Shown one piece after another: positions 52,094 through 64,000 of a stretch of DNA of 64,000 nucleotides. Made by a program: the position numbers and the translations under genes. The notes below the pieces were generated by a model. It saw nothing but the letters and a program-made list of their open reading frames with translations. It did not search any database and was not told the origin of the DNA. The first letter of the stretch is position 1; each line of letters opens with the position of its first letter. The stretch covers positions 16,872,501 through 16,936,500 of the forward strand of contig OZ059899.1 of the NCBI GenBank assembly GCA_964057225.1, given 5' to 3'. This DNA is from Auanema rhodensis (Eukaryota > Nematoda > Chromadorea > Rhabditida > Rhabditidae).

Positions 52094-52973
52094 TATCTTT
52101 CACGGGAAGCGAGTTACATACCATGTGCACTTCACTTGTACATTTAATTAGCATAAATTAAAGTTCACGTGAATTTCAAAGTCATGGTTACCATGCACCA
52201 ATATCAATAATATTATGTTTTTAGACTAACATGGACACGCCAAATTCAAATTTGAAAACAGTATCTCTTTATCTTTCACGGGAAGCGAGTTACATACCAT
52301 GTGCACTTCACTTCTACATTTAATTAGCATAAATTAAAGTTCACGTGAATTTCAAAGTCATGGTTACCATGCACCAATATCAATAATATTATGTTTTTAG
52401 ACTAACATGGACACGCCGAATTCAAATTTGAAAACAGTATCTCTTTATCTTTTACCGGAATTGAGTTACACAACATGTGCACTTCACTTGTACATTTAAT
52501 TAGCATAAATTAAAGTTCACGTGAATTTCAAAGTCATGGTTACCATGCACCAATATCAATAATATTATGTTTTTAGACTAATATGGACACGCGGAATTCA
52601 AATTTGAAAACAGTATCTCTTTATCTTTCACGGGAAGCGAGTTACATACCATGTGCACTTCACTTGTACATTTAATTAGCATAAATTAAAGTTCACGTGA
52701 ATTTCAAAGTCATGGTTACCATGCACCAATATCAATAATATTATGTTTTTAGACTAATATGGACACGCCGAATTCAAATTTGAAAACAGTATCTCTTTAT
52801 CTTTCACGGGAAGCGAGTTACATACCATATGCACTTCACTTCTACATTTAATTAGCATAAATTAAAGTTCACGTAAATATCAAAGTCATGGTTACCATGC
52901 ACCAATATCAATAATATTATGTTTTAAGACTAATATGGACACGCGGAATTCAAATTTGAAAACAGTATCTCTT

Positions 52974-53677
52974 TATCTTTCACGGGAAGCGAGTTACATA
53001 CCATGTGCACTTCACTTCTACATTTAATTAGCATAAATTAAAGTTCACGTGAATTTCAAAGTCATGGTTACCATACACCAATATCAATAATATTATGTTT
53101 TTAGACTAACATGGACACGCCGAATTCAAATTTGAAAACAGTATCTCTTTATCTTTCACGGGAAGCGAGTTACATACCATGTGCACTTCACTTCTACATT
53201 TAAATAGCATAAATTAAAGTTCACGTGAATTTCAAAGTCATGGTTACCATGCACCAATATCAATAATATTATGTTTTTAGACTAATATGGACACGCCGAA
53301 TTCAAATTTGAACACAGTATCTCTTTATCTTTCACGGGAAGCGAGTTACATACCATGTGCACTTCACTTGTACATTTAATTAGCATAAATTAAAGTTCAC
53401 GTGAATTTCAAAGTCATGGTTACCATGCACCAATATCAATAATATTATGTTTTAAGACTAATATGGACACGCGGAATTCAAATTTGAAAACAGTATCTCT
53501 TTATCTTTCACGGGAAGCGAGTTACATACCATATGCACTTCACTTCTACATTTAATTAGCATAAATTAAAGTTCACGTAAATATCAAAGTCATGGTTACC
53601 ATGCACCAATATCAATAATATTATGTTTTTAGACTAATATGGACACGCGGAATTCAAATTTGAAAACAGTATCTCTT
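52974..53677 (+). repeat. 4-monomer module (704 bp), copy 2
   Basis: Bc(ATACACC, AACATGG), Bc(TTTAAATAGC, c*), B(GTTTTAAGACT, g), Bc(CCATATGCAC, CACGTAAATATC, g). It is preceded at 52798 by another CCATATGCAC monomer that has GTTTTAAGACT, a recombinant of the third and fourth module members. Confidence 0.87.
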
Positions 53678-54205
53678 TATCTTTCACGGGAAGCGAGTTA
53701 CATACCATGTGCACTTCACTTCTACATTTAAATAGCATAAATTAAAGTTCACGTGAATTTCAAAGTCATGGTTACCATGCACCAATATCAATAATATTAT
53801 GTTTTTAGACTAATATGGACACGCCGAATTCAAATTTGAACACAGTATCTCTTTATCTTTCACGGGAAGCGAGTTACATACCATGTGCACTTCACTTGTA
53901 CATTTAATTAGCATAAATTAAAGTTCACGTGAATTTCAAAGTCATGGTTACCATGCACCAATATCAATAATATTATGTTTTAAGACTAATATGGACACGC
54001 GGAATTCAAATTTGAAAACAGTATCTCTTTATCTTTCACGGGAAGCGAGTTACATACCATGTGCACTTCACTTGTACATTTAATTAGCATAAATTAAAGT
54101 TCACGTGAATTTCAAAGTCATGGTTACCATGCACCAATATCAATAATATTATGTTTTTAGACTAATATGGACACGCCGAATTCAAATTTGAAAACAGTAT
54201 CTCTT

Positions 54206-54909
54206 TATCTTTCACGGGAAGCGAGTTACATACCATGTGCACTTCACTTCTACATTTAATTAGCATAAATTAAAGTTCACGTGAATTTCAAAGTCATGGT
54301 TACCATACACCAATATCAATAATATTATGTTTTTAGACTAACATGGACACGCCGAATTCAAATTTGAAAACAGTATCTCTTTATCTTTCACGGGAAGCGA
54401 GTTACATACCATGTGCACTTCACTTCTACATTTAAATAGCATAAATTAAAGTTCACGTGAATTTCAAAGTCATGGTTACCATGCACCAATATCAATAATA
54501 TTATGTTTTTAGACTAATATGGACACGCCGAATTCAAATTTGAACACAGTATCTCTTTATCTTTCACGGGAAGCGAGTTACATACCATGTGCACTTCACT
54601 TGTACATTTAATTAGCATAAATTAAAGTTCACGTGAATTTCAAAGTCATGGTTACCATGCACCAATATCAATAATATTATGTTTTAAGACTAATATGGAC
54701 ACGCGGAATTCAAATTTGAAAACAGTATCTCTTTATCTTTCACGGGAAGCGAGTTACATACCATATGCACTTCACTTCTACATTTAATTAGCATAAATTA
54801 AAGTTCACGTAAATATCAAAGTCATGGTTACCATGCACCAATATCAATAATATTATGTTTTTAGACTAATATGGACACGCGGAATTCAAATTTGAAAACA
54901 GTATCTCTT
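54206..54909 (+). repeat. 4-monomer module (704 bp), copy 3
   Basis: Same order as at 52974, 1,232 bp (seven monomers) downstream. The intervening 53678-54205 holds the second and third module members plus one B monomer, so the whole 52974-54909 stretch is an array of full and clipped modules. Confidence 0.87.
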
Positions 54910-56141
54910 TATCTTTTACCGGAATTGAGTTACACAACATGTGCACTTCACTTGTACATTTAAGTAGCATAAATTAAAGTTCACGTGAATTTCAAAGTCA
55001 TGGTTACCATGCACCAATATCAATAATATTATGTTTTTAGACTAATATGGACACGCCGAATTCAAATTTGAACACAGTATCTCTTTATCTTTCACGGGAA
55101 GCGAGTTACATACCATGTGCACTTCACTTGTATATTTAATTATCATAAATCAAAGTTCACGTGAATTTCAAAGTCATGGTCACCATGCACCAATATCAAT
55201 AATATTATGTTTTTAGACTAATATGGACACGCCGAATTCAAATTTGAACACAGTATCTCTTTATCTTTCACGGGAAGCGAGTTACATACCATGTGCACTT
55301 CACTTGTACATTTAATTAGCATAAATTAAAGTTCACGTGAATTTCAAAGTCATGGTTACCATGCACCAATATCAATAATATTATGTTTTTAGACTAACAT
55401 GGACACGCCAAATTCAAATTTGAAAACAGTATCTCTTTATCTTTTACCGGAATTGAGTTACACAACATGTGCACTTCACTTGTACATTTAATTAGCATAA
55501 ATTAAAGTTCACGTGAATTTCAAAGTCATGGTTACCATGCACCAATATCAATAATATTATGTTTTTAGACTAATATGGACACGCCGAATTCAAATTTGAA
55601 AACAGTATCTCTTTATCTTTTACCGGAATTGAGTTACACAACATGTGCACTTCACTTGTACATTTAATTAGCATAAATTAAAGTTCACGTGAATTTCAAA
55701 GTCATGGTTACCATGCACCAATATCAATAATATTATGTTTTTAGACTAATATGGACACGCCGAATTCAAATTTGAAAACAGTATCTCTTTATCTTTCACG
55801 GGAAGCGAGTTACATACCATGTGCACTTCACTTCTACATTTAATTAGCATAAATTAAAGTTCACGTGAATTTCAAAGTCATGGTTACCATACACCAATAT
55901 CAATAATATTATGTTTTTAGACTAACATGGACACGCCAAATTCAAATTTGAAAACAGTATCTCTTTATCTTTCACGGGAAGCGAGTTACATACCATGTGC
56001 ACTTCACTTGTACATTTAATTAGCATAAATTAAAGTTCACGTGAATTTCAAAGTCATGGTTACCATGCACCAATATCAATAATATTATGTTTTTAGACTA
56101 ATATGGACACGCCGAATTCAAATTTGAAAACAGTATCTCTT

Positions 56142-57021
56142 TATCTTTTACCGGAATTGAGTTACACAACATGTGCACTTCACTTGTACATTTAATTAGC
56201 ATAAATTAAAGTTCACGTGAATTTAAAAGTCATGGTTACCATGCACCAATATCAATAATATTATGTTTTTAGACTAATATGGACACGCCGAATTCAAATT
56301 TGAAAACAGTATCTCTTTATCTTTCACGGGAAGCGAGTTACATACCATGTGCACTTCACTTCTACATTTAATTAGCATAAATTAAAGTTCACGTGAATTT
56401 CAAAGTCATGGTTACCATGCACCAATATCAATAATATTATGTTTTTAGACTAATATGGACACGCCGAATTCAAATTTGAAAACAGTATCTCTTTATCTTT
56501 TACCGGAATTGAGTTACACAACATGTGCACTTCACTTGTACATTTAATTAGCATAAATTAAAGTTCACGTGAATTTCAAAGTCATGGTTACCATGCACCA
56601 ATATCAATAAAAATTTGTTTTTAGACTAATATGGACATGGGGAATCTAATTTTGAGAACTGCATCTCTTTATCTTTCACGTGAAGCGAGTTACATACCAT
56701 GTGCACTTCACTTCTACATTTAATTAGCATAAATTAAAGTTCACGTGAATTTCAAAGTCATGGTTACCATGCACCAATATCAATAATATTATGTTTTTAG
56801 ACTAATATGGACACGGCGAATTCAAATTTGAAAACAGTATCTCTTTATCTTTTACCGGAATTGAGTTACACAACATGTGCACTTCACTTGTACATTTAAT
56901 TAGCATAAATTAAAGTTCACGTGAATTTCAAAGTCATGGTTACCATGCACCAATATCAATAATATTATGTTTTAAGACTAATATGGACACGCGGAATTCA
57001 AATTTGAAAACAGTATCTCTT
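56142..57021 (+). repeat. 5-monomer module (880 bp), copy 3
   Basis: A(AATTTAAAAG, c), Bc(c), A(D), Cc with CACGGCGAATTC, A(GTTTTAAGACT, g). The AATTTAAAAG allele is shared with copies at 45054, 61950 and 63006; CACGGCG is shared only with 58430. Confidence 0.88.
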
Positions 57022-58077
57022 TATCTTTCACGGGAAGCGAGTTACATACCATGTGCACTTCACTTGTATATTTAATTAGCATAAATTAAAGTTCACGTGA
57101 ATTTCAAAGTCATGGTTACCATACACCAATATCAATAATATTATGTTTTTAGACTAACATGGACACGCCAAATTCAAATTTGAAAACAGTATCTCTTTAT
57201 CTTTCACGGGAAGCGAGTTACATACCATGTGCACTTCACTTGTACATTTAATTAGCATAAATTAAAGTTCACGTGAATTTCAAAGTCATGGTTACCATGC
57301 ACCAATATCAATAATATTATGTTTTTAGACTAATATGGACACGCCGAATTCAAATTTGAAAACAGTATCTCTTTATCTTTTACCGGAATTGAGTTACACA
57401 ACATGTGCACTTCACTTGTACATTTAATTAGCATAAATTAAAGTTCACGTGAATTTCAAAGTCATGGTTACCATGCACCAATATCAATAATATTATGTTT
57501 TTAGACTAATATGGACACGCCGAATTCAAATTTGAAAACAGTATCTCTTTATCTTTCACGGGAAGCGAGTTACATACCATGTGCACTTCACTTCTACATT
57601 TAATTAGCATAAATTAAAGTTCACGTGAATTTCAAAGTCATGGTTACCATGCACCAATATCAATAATATTATGTTTTTAGACTAATATGGACACGCCGAA
57701 TTCAAATTTGAAAACAGTATCTCTTTATCTTTTACCGGAATTGAGTTACACAACATGTGCACTTCACTTGTACATTTAATTAGCATAAATTAAAGTTCAC
57801 GTGAATTTCAAAGTCATGGTTACCATGCACCAATATCAATAAAAATTTGTTTTTAGACTAATATGGACATGGGGAATCTAATTTTGAGAACTGCATCTCT
57901 TTATCTTTCACGTGAAGCGAGTTACATACCATGTGCACTTCACTTCTACATTTAATTAGCATAAATTAAAGTTCACGTGAATTTCAAAGTCATGGTTACC
58001 ATGCACCAATATCAATAATATTATGTTTTTAGACTAATATGGACACGCCGAATTCAAATTTGAAAACAGTATCTCTT
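56670..58077 (+). repeat. 8-monomer block duplicated at 10-monomer offset, copy 1
   Basis: Cc(CACGGCG), A(GTTTTAAGACT), B(GTATATTTAATTAGC, ATACACC, GCCAAATTC), B, A, Bc, A(D), Cc. The rare CACGGCG (56811) and GTATATTTAATTAGC alleles both recur exactly 1,760 bp downstream. Two monomers (58078-58429) separate the copies. Confidence 0.9.
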
Positions 58078-58429
58078 TATCTTTCACGGGAAGCGAGTTA
58101 CATACCATGTGCACTTCACTTCTACATTTAATTAGCATAAATTAAAGTTCACGTGAATTTCAAAGTCATGGTTACCATGCACCAATATCAATAATATTAT
58201 GTTTTTAGACTAACATGGACACGCCGAATTCAAATTTGAAAACAGTATCTCTTTATCTTTTACCGGAATTGAGTTACACAACATGTGCACTTCACTTGTA
58301 CATTTAATTAGCATAAATTAAAGTTCACGTGAATTTCAAAGTCATGGTTACCATGCACCAATATCAATAATATTATGTTTTTAGACTAATATGGACACGC
58401 GGAATTCAAATTTGAAAACAGTATCTCTT
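58078..58429 (+). repeat. Two spacer monomers between duplicated blocks
   Basis: Bc with AACATGG and an A monomer with a g tail, matching the pair at 52270-52621. The g tail is followed by a CACGTGAAGC head at 58430, one of few exceptions to the rule that such heads follow D tails, which marks the junction of the 10-monomer duplication. Confidence 0.82.
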
Positions 58430-59837
58430 TATCTTTCACGTGAAGCGAGTTACATACCATGTGCACTTCACTTCTACATTTAATTAGCATAAATTAAAGT
58501 TCACGTGAATTTCAAAGTCATGGTTACCATGCACCAATATCAATAATATTATGTTTTTAGACTAATATGGACACGGCGAATTCAAATTTGAAAACAGTAT
58601 CTCTTTATCTTTTACCGGAATTGAGTTACACAACATGTGCACTTCACTTGTACATTTAATTAGCATAAATTAAAGTTCACGTGAATTTCAAAGTCATGGT
58701 TACCATGCACCAATATCAATAATATTATGTTTTAAGACTAATATGGACACGCGGAATTCAAATTTGAAAACAGTATCTCTTTATCTTTCACGGGAAGCGA
58801 GTTACATACCATGTGCACTTCACTTGTATATTTAATTAGCATAAATTAAAGTTCACGTGAATTTCAAAGTCATGGTTACCATACACCAATATCAATAATA
58901 TTATGTTTTTAGACTAACATGGACACGCCAAATTCAAATTTGAAAACAGTATCTCTTTATCTTTCACGGGAAGCGAGTTACATACCATGTGCACTTCACT
59001 TGTACATTTAATTAGCATAAATTAAAGTTCACGTGAATTTCAAAGTCATGGTTACCATGCACCAATATCAATAATATTATGTTTTTAGACTAATATGGAC
59101 ACGCCGAATTCAAATTTGAAAACAGTATCTCTTTATCTTTTACCGGAATTGAGTTACACAACATGTGCACTTCACTTGTACATTTAATTAGCATAAATTA
59201 AAGTTCACGTGAATTTCAAAGTCATGGTTACCATGCACCAATATCAATAATATTATGTTTTTAGACTAATATGGACACGCCGAATTCAAATTTGAAAACA
59301 GTATCTCTTTATCTTTCACGGGAAGCGAGTTACATACCATGTGCACTTCACTTCTACATTTAATTAGCATAAATTAAAGTTCACGTGAATTTCAAAGTCA
59401 TGGTTACCATGCACCAATATCAATAATATTATGTTTTTAGACTAATATGGACACGCCGAATTCAAATTTGAAAACAGTATCTCTTTATCTTTTACCGGAA
59501 TTGAGTTACACAACATGTGCACTTCACTTGTACATTTAATTAGCATAAATTAAAGTTCACGTGAATTTCAAAGTCATGGTTACCATGCACCAATATCAAT
59601 AAAAATTTGTTTTTAGACTAATATGGACATGGGGAATCTAATTTTGAGAACTGCATCTCTTTATCTTTCACGTGAAGCGAGTTACATACCATGTGCACTT
59701 CACTTCTACATTTAATTAGCATAAATTAAAGTTCACGTGAATTTCAAAGTCATGGTTACCATGCACCAATATCAATAATATTATGTTTTTAGACTAATAT
59801 GGACACGCCGAATTCAAATTTGAAAACAGTATCTCTT
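58430..59837 (+). repeat. 8-monomer block duplicated at 10-monomer offset, copy 2
   Basis: Repeats 56670-58077 in order, with CACGGCG at 58571 and GTATATTTAATTAGC in the monomer at 58782. I saw no difference between the two copies. Its last four monomers (59134-59837) are the first four members of the 5-monomer module. Confidence 0.9.
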
Positions 59838-60717
59838 TATCTTTTACCGGAATTGAGTTACACAACATGTGCACTTCACTTGTACATTTAATTAGCATAA
59901 ATTAAAGTTCACGTGAATTTCAAAGTCATGGTTACCATGCACCAATATCAATAATATTATGTTTTTAGACTAATATGGACACGCCGAATTCAAATTTGAA
60001 AACAGTATCTCTTTATCTTTCACGGGAAGCGAGTTACATACCATGTGCACTTCACTTCTACATTTAATTAGCATAAATTAAAGTTCACGTGAATTTCAAA
60101 GTCATGGTTACCATGCACCAATATCAATAATATTATGTTTTTAGACTAATATGGACACGCCGAATTCAAATTTGAAAACAGTATCTCTTTATCTTTTACC
60201 GGAATTGAGTTACACAACATGTGCACTTCACTTGTACATTTAATTAGCATAAATTAAAGTTCACGTGAATTTCAAAGTCATGGTTACCATGCACCAATAT
60301 CAATAAAAATTTGTTTTTAGACTAATATGGACATGGGGAATCTAATTTTGAGAACTGCATCTCTTTATCTTTCACGTGAAGCGAGTTACATACCATGTGC
60401 ACTTCACTTCTACATTTAATTAGCATAAATTAAAGTTCACGTGAATTTCAAAGTCATGGTTACCATGCACCAATATCAATAATATTATGTTTTTAGACTA
60501 ATATGGACACGCCGAATTCAAATTTGAAAACAGTATCTCTTTATCTTTTACCGGAATTGAGTTACACAACATGTGCACTTCACTTGTACATTTAATTAGC
60601 ATAAATTAAAGTTCACGTGAATTTCAAAGTCATGGTTACCATGCACCAATATCAATAATATTATGTTTTAAGACTAATATGGACACGCGGAATTCAAATT
60701 TGAAAACAGTATCTCTT
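59838..60717 (+). repeat. 5-monomer module (880 bp), copy 4
   Basis: A(c), Bc(c), A(D), Cc(c), A(GTTTTAAGACT, g) directly after a four-monomer partial module, so nine consecutive monomers here follow the module order. Confidence 0.88.
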
Positions 60718-61949
60718 TATCTTTCACGGGAAGCGAGTTACATACCATGTGCACTTCACTTGTACATTTAATTAGCATAAATTAAAGTTCACGTGAATTT
60801 CAAAGTCATGGTTACCATGCACCAATATCAATAATATTATGTTTTTAGACTAATATGGACATGGGGAATCTAATTTTGAGAACTGCATCTCTTTATCTTT
60901 CACGTGAAGCGAGTTACATACCATGTGCACTTCACTTCTACATTTAATTAGCATAAATTAAAGTTCACGTGAATTTCAAAGTCATGGTTACCATGCACCA
61001 ATATCAATAATATTATGTTTTTAGACTAACATGGACACGCCGAATTCAAATTTGAAAACAGTATCTCTTTATCTTTTACCGGAATTGAGTTACACAACAT
61101 GTGCACTTCACTTGTACATTTAATTAGCATAAATTAAAGTTCACGTGAATTTCAAAGTCATGGTTACCATGCACCAATATCAATAATATTATGTTTTTAG
61201 ACTAATATGGACACGCGGAATTCAAATTTGAAAACAGTATCTCTTTATCTTTCACGGGAAGCGAGTTACATACCATGTGCACTTCACTTGTACATTTAAT
61301 TAGCATAAATTAAAGTTCACGTGAATTTCAAAGTCATGGTTACCATGCACCAATATCAATAATATTATGTTTTTAGACTAATAGGGACACGCCGAATTCA
61401 AATTTGAAAACAGTATCTCTTTATCTTTCACGGGAAGCGAGTTACATACCATATGCACTTCACTTCTACATTTAATTAGCATAAATTAAAGTTCACGTGA
61501 ATTTCAAAGTCATGGTTACCATACACCAATATCAATAATATTATGTTTTTAGACTAACATGGACACGCCGAATTCAAATTTGAAAACAGTATCTCTTTAT
61601 CTTTCACGGGAAGCGAGTTACATACCATGTGCACTTCACTTCTACATTTAAATAGCATAAATTAAAGTTCACGTGAATTTCAAAGTCATGGTTACCATGC
61701 ACCAATATCAATAATATTATGTTTTTAGACTAATATGGACACGCCGAATTCAAATTTGAACACAGTATCTCTTTATCTTTCACGGGAAGCGAGTTACATA
61801 CCATGTGCACTTCACTTGTACATTTAATTAGCATAAATTAAAGTTCACGTGAATTTCAAAGTCATGGTTACCATGCACCAATATCAATAATATTATGTTT
61901 TTAGACTAATATGGACACGCCGAATTCAAATTTGAAAACAGTATCTCTT
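60718..61949 (+). repeat. Linking monomers 346-352
   Basis: A B monomer with AATATTATG and a D tail (60718) repeats the hybrid seen at 50862, 56 monomers away. It is followed by Cc with AACATGG (60894), A(g), B with a private ATAGGGACAC (61246), Bc with CCATATGCAC and ATACACC (61422, a recombinant of the first and fourth members of the 4-mer), Bc(TTTAAATAGC, c*) and B. Confidence 0.82.
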
Positions 61950-63005
61950 TATCTTTTACCGGAATTGAGTTACACAACATGTGCACTTCACTTGTACATT
62001 TAATTAGCATAAATTAAAGTTCACGTGAATTTAAAAGTCATGGTTACCATGCACCAATATCAATAATATTATGTTTTTAGACTAATATGGACACGCCGAA
62101 TTCAAATTTGAAAACAGTATCTCTTTATCTTTCACGGGAAGCGAGTTACATACCATGTGCACTTCACTTCTACATTTAATTAGCATAAATTAAAGTTCAC
62201 GTGAATTTCAAAGTCATGGTTACCATGCACCAATATCAATAATATTATGTTTTTAGACTAATATGGACACGCCGAATTCAAATTTGAAAACAGTATCTCT
62301 TTATCTTTTACCGGAATTGAGTTACACAACATGTGCACTTCACTTGTACATTTAATTAGCATAAATTAAAGTTCACGTGAATTTCAAAGTCATGGTTACC
62401 ATGCACCAATATCAATAAAAATTTGTTTTTAGACTAATATGGACATGGGGAATCTAATTTTGAGAACTGCATCTCTTTATCTTTCACGTGAAGCGAGTTA
62501 CATACCATGTGCACTTCACTTCTACATTTAATTAGCATAAATTAAAGTTCACGTGAATTTCAAAGTCATGGTTACCATGCACCAATATCAATAATATTAT
62601 GTTTTTAGACTAATATGGACACGCCGAATTCAATTTTGAAAACAGTATCTCTTTATCTTTTACCGGAATTGAGTTACACAACATGTGCACTTCACTTGTA
62701 CATTTAATTAGCATAAATTAAAGTTCACGTGAATTTCAAAGTCATGGTTACCATGCACCAATATCAATAATATTATGTTTTAAGACTAATATGGACACGC
62801 GGAATTCAAATTTGAAAACAGTATCTCTTTATCTTTCACGGGAAGCGAGTTACATACCATGTGCACTTCACTTCTACATTTAATTAGCATAAATTAAAGT
62901 TCACGTGAATTTCAAAGTCATGGTTACCATACACCAATATCAATAATATTATGTTTTTAGACTAACATGGACACGCCGAATTCAAATTTGAAAACAGTAT
63001 CTCTT
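61950..63005 (+). repeat. 6-monomer tandem duplication (1,056 bp), copy 1
   Basis: The 5-monomer module with AATTTAAAAG and a private CAATTTTGAA in the Cc monomer (62631), plus a Bc monomer with ATACACC and AACATGG. It is followed directly by a second copy. Confidence 0.9.
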
Positions 63006-64000
63006 TATCTTTTACCGGAATTGAGTTACACAACATGTGCACTTCACTTGTACATTTAATTAGCATAAATTAAAGTTCACGTGAATTTAAAAGTCATGGT
63101 TACCATGCACCAATATCAATAATATTATGTTTTTAGACTAATATGGACACGCCGAATTCAAATTTGAAAACAGTATCTCTTTATCTTTCACGGGAAGCGA
63201 GTTACATACCATGTGCACTTCACTTCTACATTTAATTAGCATAAATTAAAGTTCACGTGAATTTCAAAGTCATGGTTACCATGCACCAATATCAATAATA
63301 TTATGTTTTTAGACTAATATGGACACGCCGAATTCAAATTTGAAAACAGTATCTCTTTATCTTTTACCGGAATTGAGTTACACAACATGTGCACTTCACT
63401 TGTACATTTAATTAGCATAAATTAAAGTTCACGTGAATTTCAAAGTCATGGTTACCATGCACCAATATCAATAAAAATTTGTTTTTAGACTAATATGGAC
63501 ATGGGGAATCTAATTTTGAGAACTGCATCTCTTTATCTTTCACGTGAAGCGAGTTACATACCATGTGCACTTCACTTCTACATTTAATTAGCATAAATTA
63601 AAGTTCACGTGAATTTCAAAGTCATGGTTACCATGCACCAATATCAATAATATTATGTTTTTAGACTAATATGGACACGCCGAATTCAATTTTGAAAACA
63701 GTATCTCTTTATCTTTTACCGGAATTGAGTTACACAACATGTGCACTTCACTTGTACATTTAATTAGCATAAATTAAAGTTCACGTGAATTTCAAAGTCA
63801 TGGTTACCATGCACCAATATCAATAATATTATGTTTTAAGACTAATATGGACACGCGGAATTCAAATTTGAAAACAGTATCTCTTTATCTTTCACGGGAA
63901 GCGAGTTACATACCATGTGCACTTCACTTCTACATTTAATTAGCATAAATTAAAGTTCACGTGAATTTCAAAGTCATGGTTACCATACACCAATATCAAT
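63006..64000 (+). repeat. 6-monomer tandem duplication, copy 2, cut by window end
   Basis: AATTTAAAAG and CAATTTTGAA (63687) recur 1,056 bp after the first copy, and I see no mismatch over the 995 bases present. The sixth monomer is truncated at base 64000, so whether more copies follow cannot be seen. Confidence 0.9.
63886..64000 (+). repeat. Partial last monomer (115 of 176 bp)
   Basis: Bc head with ACCATACACC, cut at monomer position 115 by the window edge. The array clearly continues beyond. The left edge at base 1 happens to coincide with the register chosen here and is also internal to the array. Confidence 0.95.

Larger units (their letters stand above)
52094..56141 (+). repeat. Segment carrying 4-monomer modules (monomers 297-319)
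   Basis: Contains copies two and three of the 704-bp module (52974-53677 and 54206-54909), a shortened copy between them (53678-54029), and flanking B, Bc and A monomers with AACATGG. 52094-52797 repeats 47694-48397 in allele order (B with GCCAAATTC, Bc with AACATGG, A(g), B), although ATACACC is missing here. 54910 has TTTAAGTAGC, and a lone M1-like monomer sits at 55086 as at 49102. 55438-56141 is A, A, Bc(ATACACC, GCCAAATTC), B. Confidence 0.82.
1..64000 (+). repeat. Satellite DNA array, 176-bp monomer, about 363.6 copies
   Basis: The whole window is one head-to-tail array in a single orientation. I followed the TATC register base from position 1: starts fall at 1+176n up to 28865, then shift by one base after each of three 175-bp monomers, and the last start is at 63886. 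No unique sequence, inversion, transposon or gene interrupts it. Consensus G+C is about 31% (54 of 176 bases by hand count). Variants fall in a head block (positions 5-48) and a tail block (115-170), while the middle is nearly constant. Monomer length close to a nucleosome repeat and multi-monomer higher-order repeats are typical of eukaryotic centromeric satellites; the centromeric role is inferred, and the species is not identifiable from this sequence. A pericentromeric or subtelomeric heterochromatin block is the alternative. Confidence 0.97.

Noticed and set aside
1-64000. Protein-coding tandem repeat or long ORF
   Set aside because: 176 is not a multiple of three and positions 51-68 of ordinary monomers have stops in all six frames, so no reading frame crosses monomers.
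1-64000. CRISPR array
   Set aside because: The repeats are contiguous 176-bp units with no unique spacers between them and no cas genes; variation is by substitution within monomers.
1-64000. Primate-type alpha satellite or a named plant centromere repeat
   Set aside because: Length is 176, not 171, and the sequence does not resemble the alphoid, Arabidopsis 178-bp or Brassica 176-bp repeats as I recall them. Sharing a 176-bp length with the Brassica repeat is not evidence of identity.
1-64000. tRNA, rRNA or telomere repeats
   Set aside because: No cloverleaf-like, rRNA-like or short G-rich telomeric motif was seen; all sequence is explained by the monomer.

Overview
The whole 64,000-base window is one uninterrupted tandem array of a 176-bp satellite monomer. 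I find no protein gene, RNA gene, transposon insertion or unique sequence in it. Read by eye, it holds 363 complete head-to-tail monomers plus 115 bases of the next, all in the same orientation, with about 31% G+C in the consensus. Every monomer is 176 bp except three of 175 bp (28865-29039, 35904-36078, 40831-41005), which are copies of one event. A nucleosome-sized monomer, megabase-style homogenisation and multi-monomer higher-order repeats point to a eukaryotic chromosome, most likely a centromeric or pericentromeric array. I cannot name the organism: the sequence is not one I can match to alpha satellite, the Arabidopsis 178-bp or Brassica 176-bp centromere repeats, or the grass CentO/CentC types as I remember them, and no gene helps.

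I number monomer positions from the TATC at window base 1. Variation is concentrated in two blocks. The head (positions 5-48) has a type A (TTTTACCGGAATTGAG), a type B (TTTCACGGGAAGCGAG) and a type C (TTTCACGTGAAGCGAG followed by ATCACGTG), plus a CTTCTAC allele at 41-48 (called Bc or Cc) and a hybrid type X. The tail (positions 115-170) has a 'c' form (GCCGAATTC), a 'g' form (GCGGAATTC), a 'c*' form ending GAACAC, and a divergent 'D' form (AAAAATTTG and CATGGGGAATC). The middle is nearly invariant and holds four short dyads and a cluster of stop codons in all six frames.

Layout: 1-15136 is mostly A and B monomers with short higher-order repeats (a 4-mer three times, then a 3-mer three times). 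15137-31503 is a mosaic in which C heads, D tails and the CTTCTAC allele become common. 31504-41357 is a 28-monomer (4,927-bp) unit duplicated in tandem with only two differences seen. 41006-45053 repeats older parts of the 28-33 kb block. 45054-64000 is built from a recurring 5-monomer module (880 bp), a 4-monomer module (704 bp), a 10-monomer offset duplication and a final 6-monomer tandem duplication.

The most interesting points are the strict conservation of register, the chimeric 175-bp junction monomer that dates three block copies, the nested duplications, and a 17-bp CENP-B-box-like motif that is present in B and C monomers and degenerate in A monomers. The array reads as a recently and repeatedly homogenised satellite, not as a gene-encoded system.
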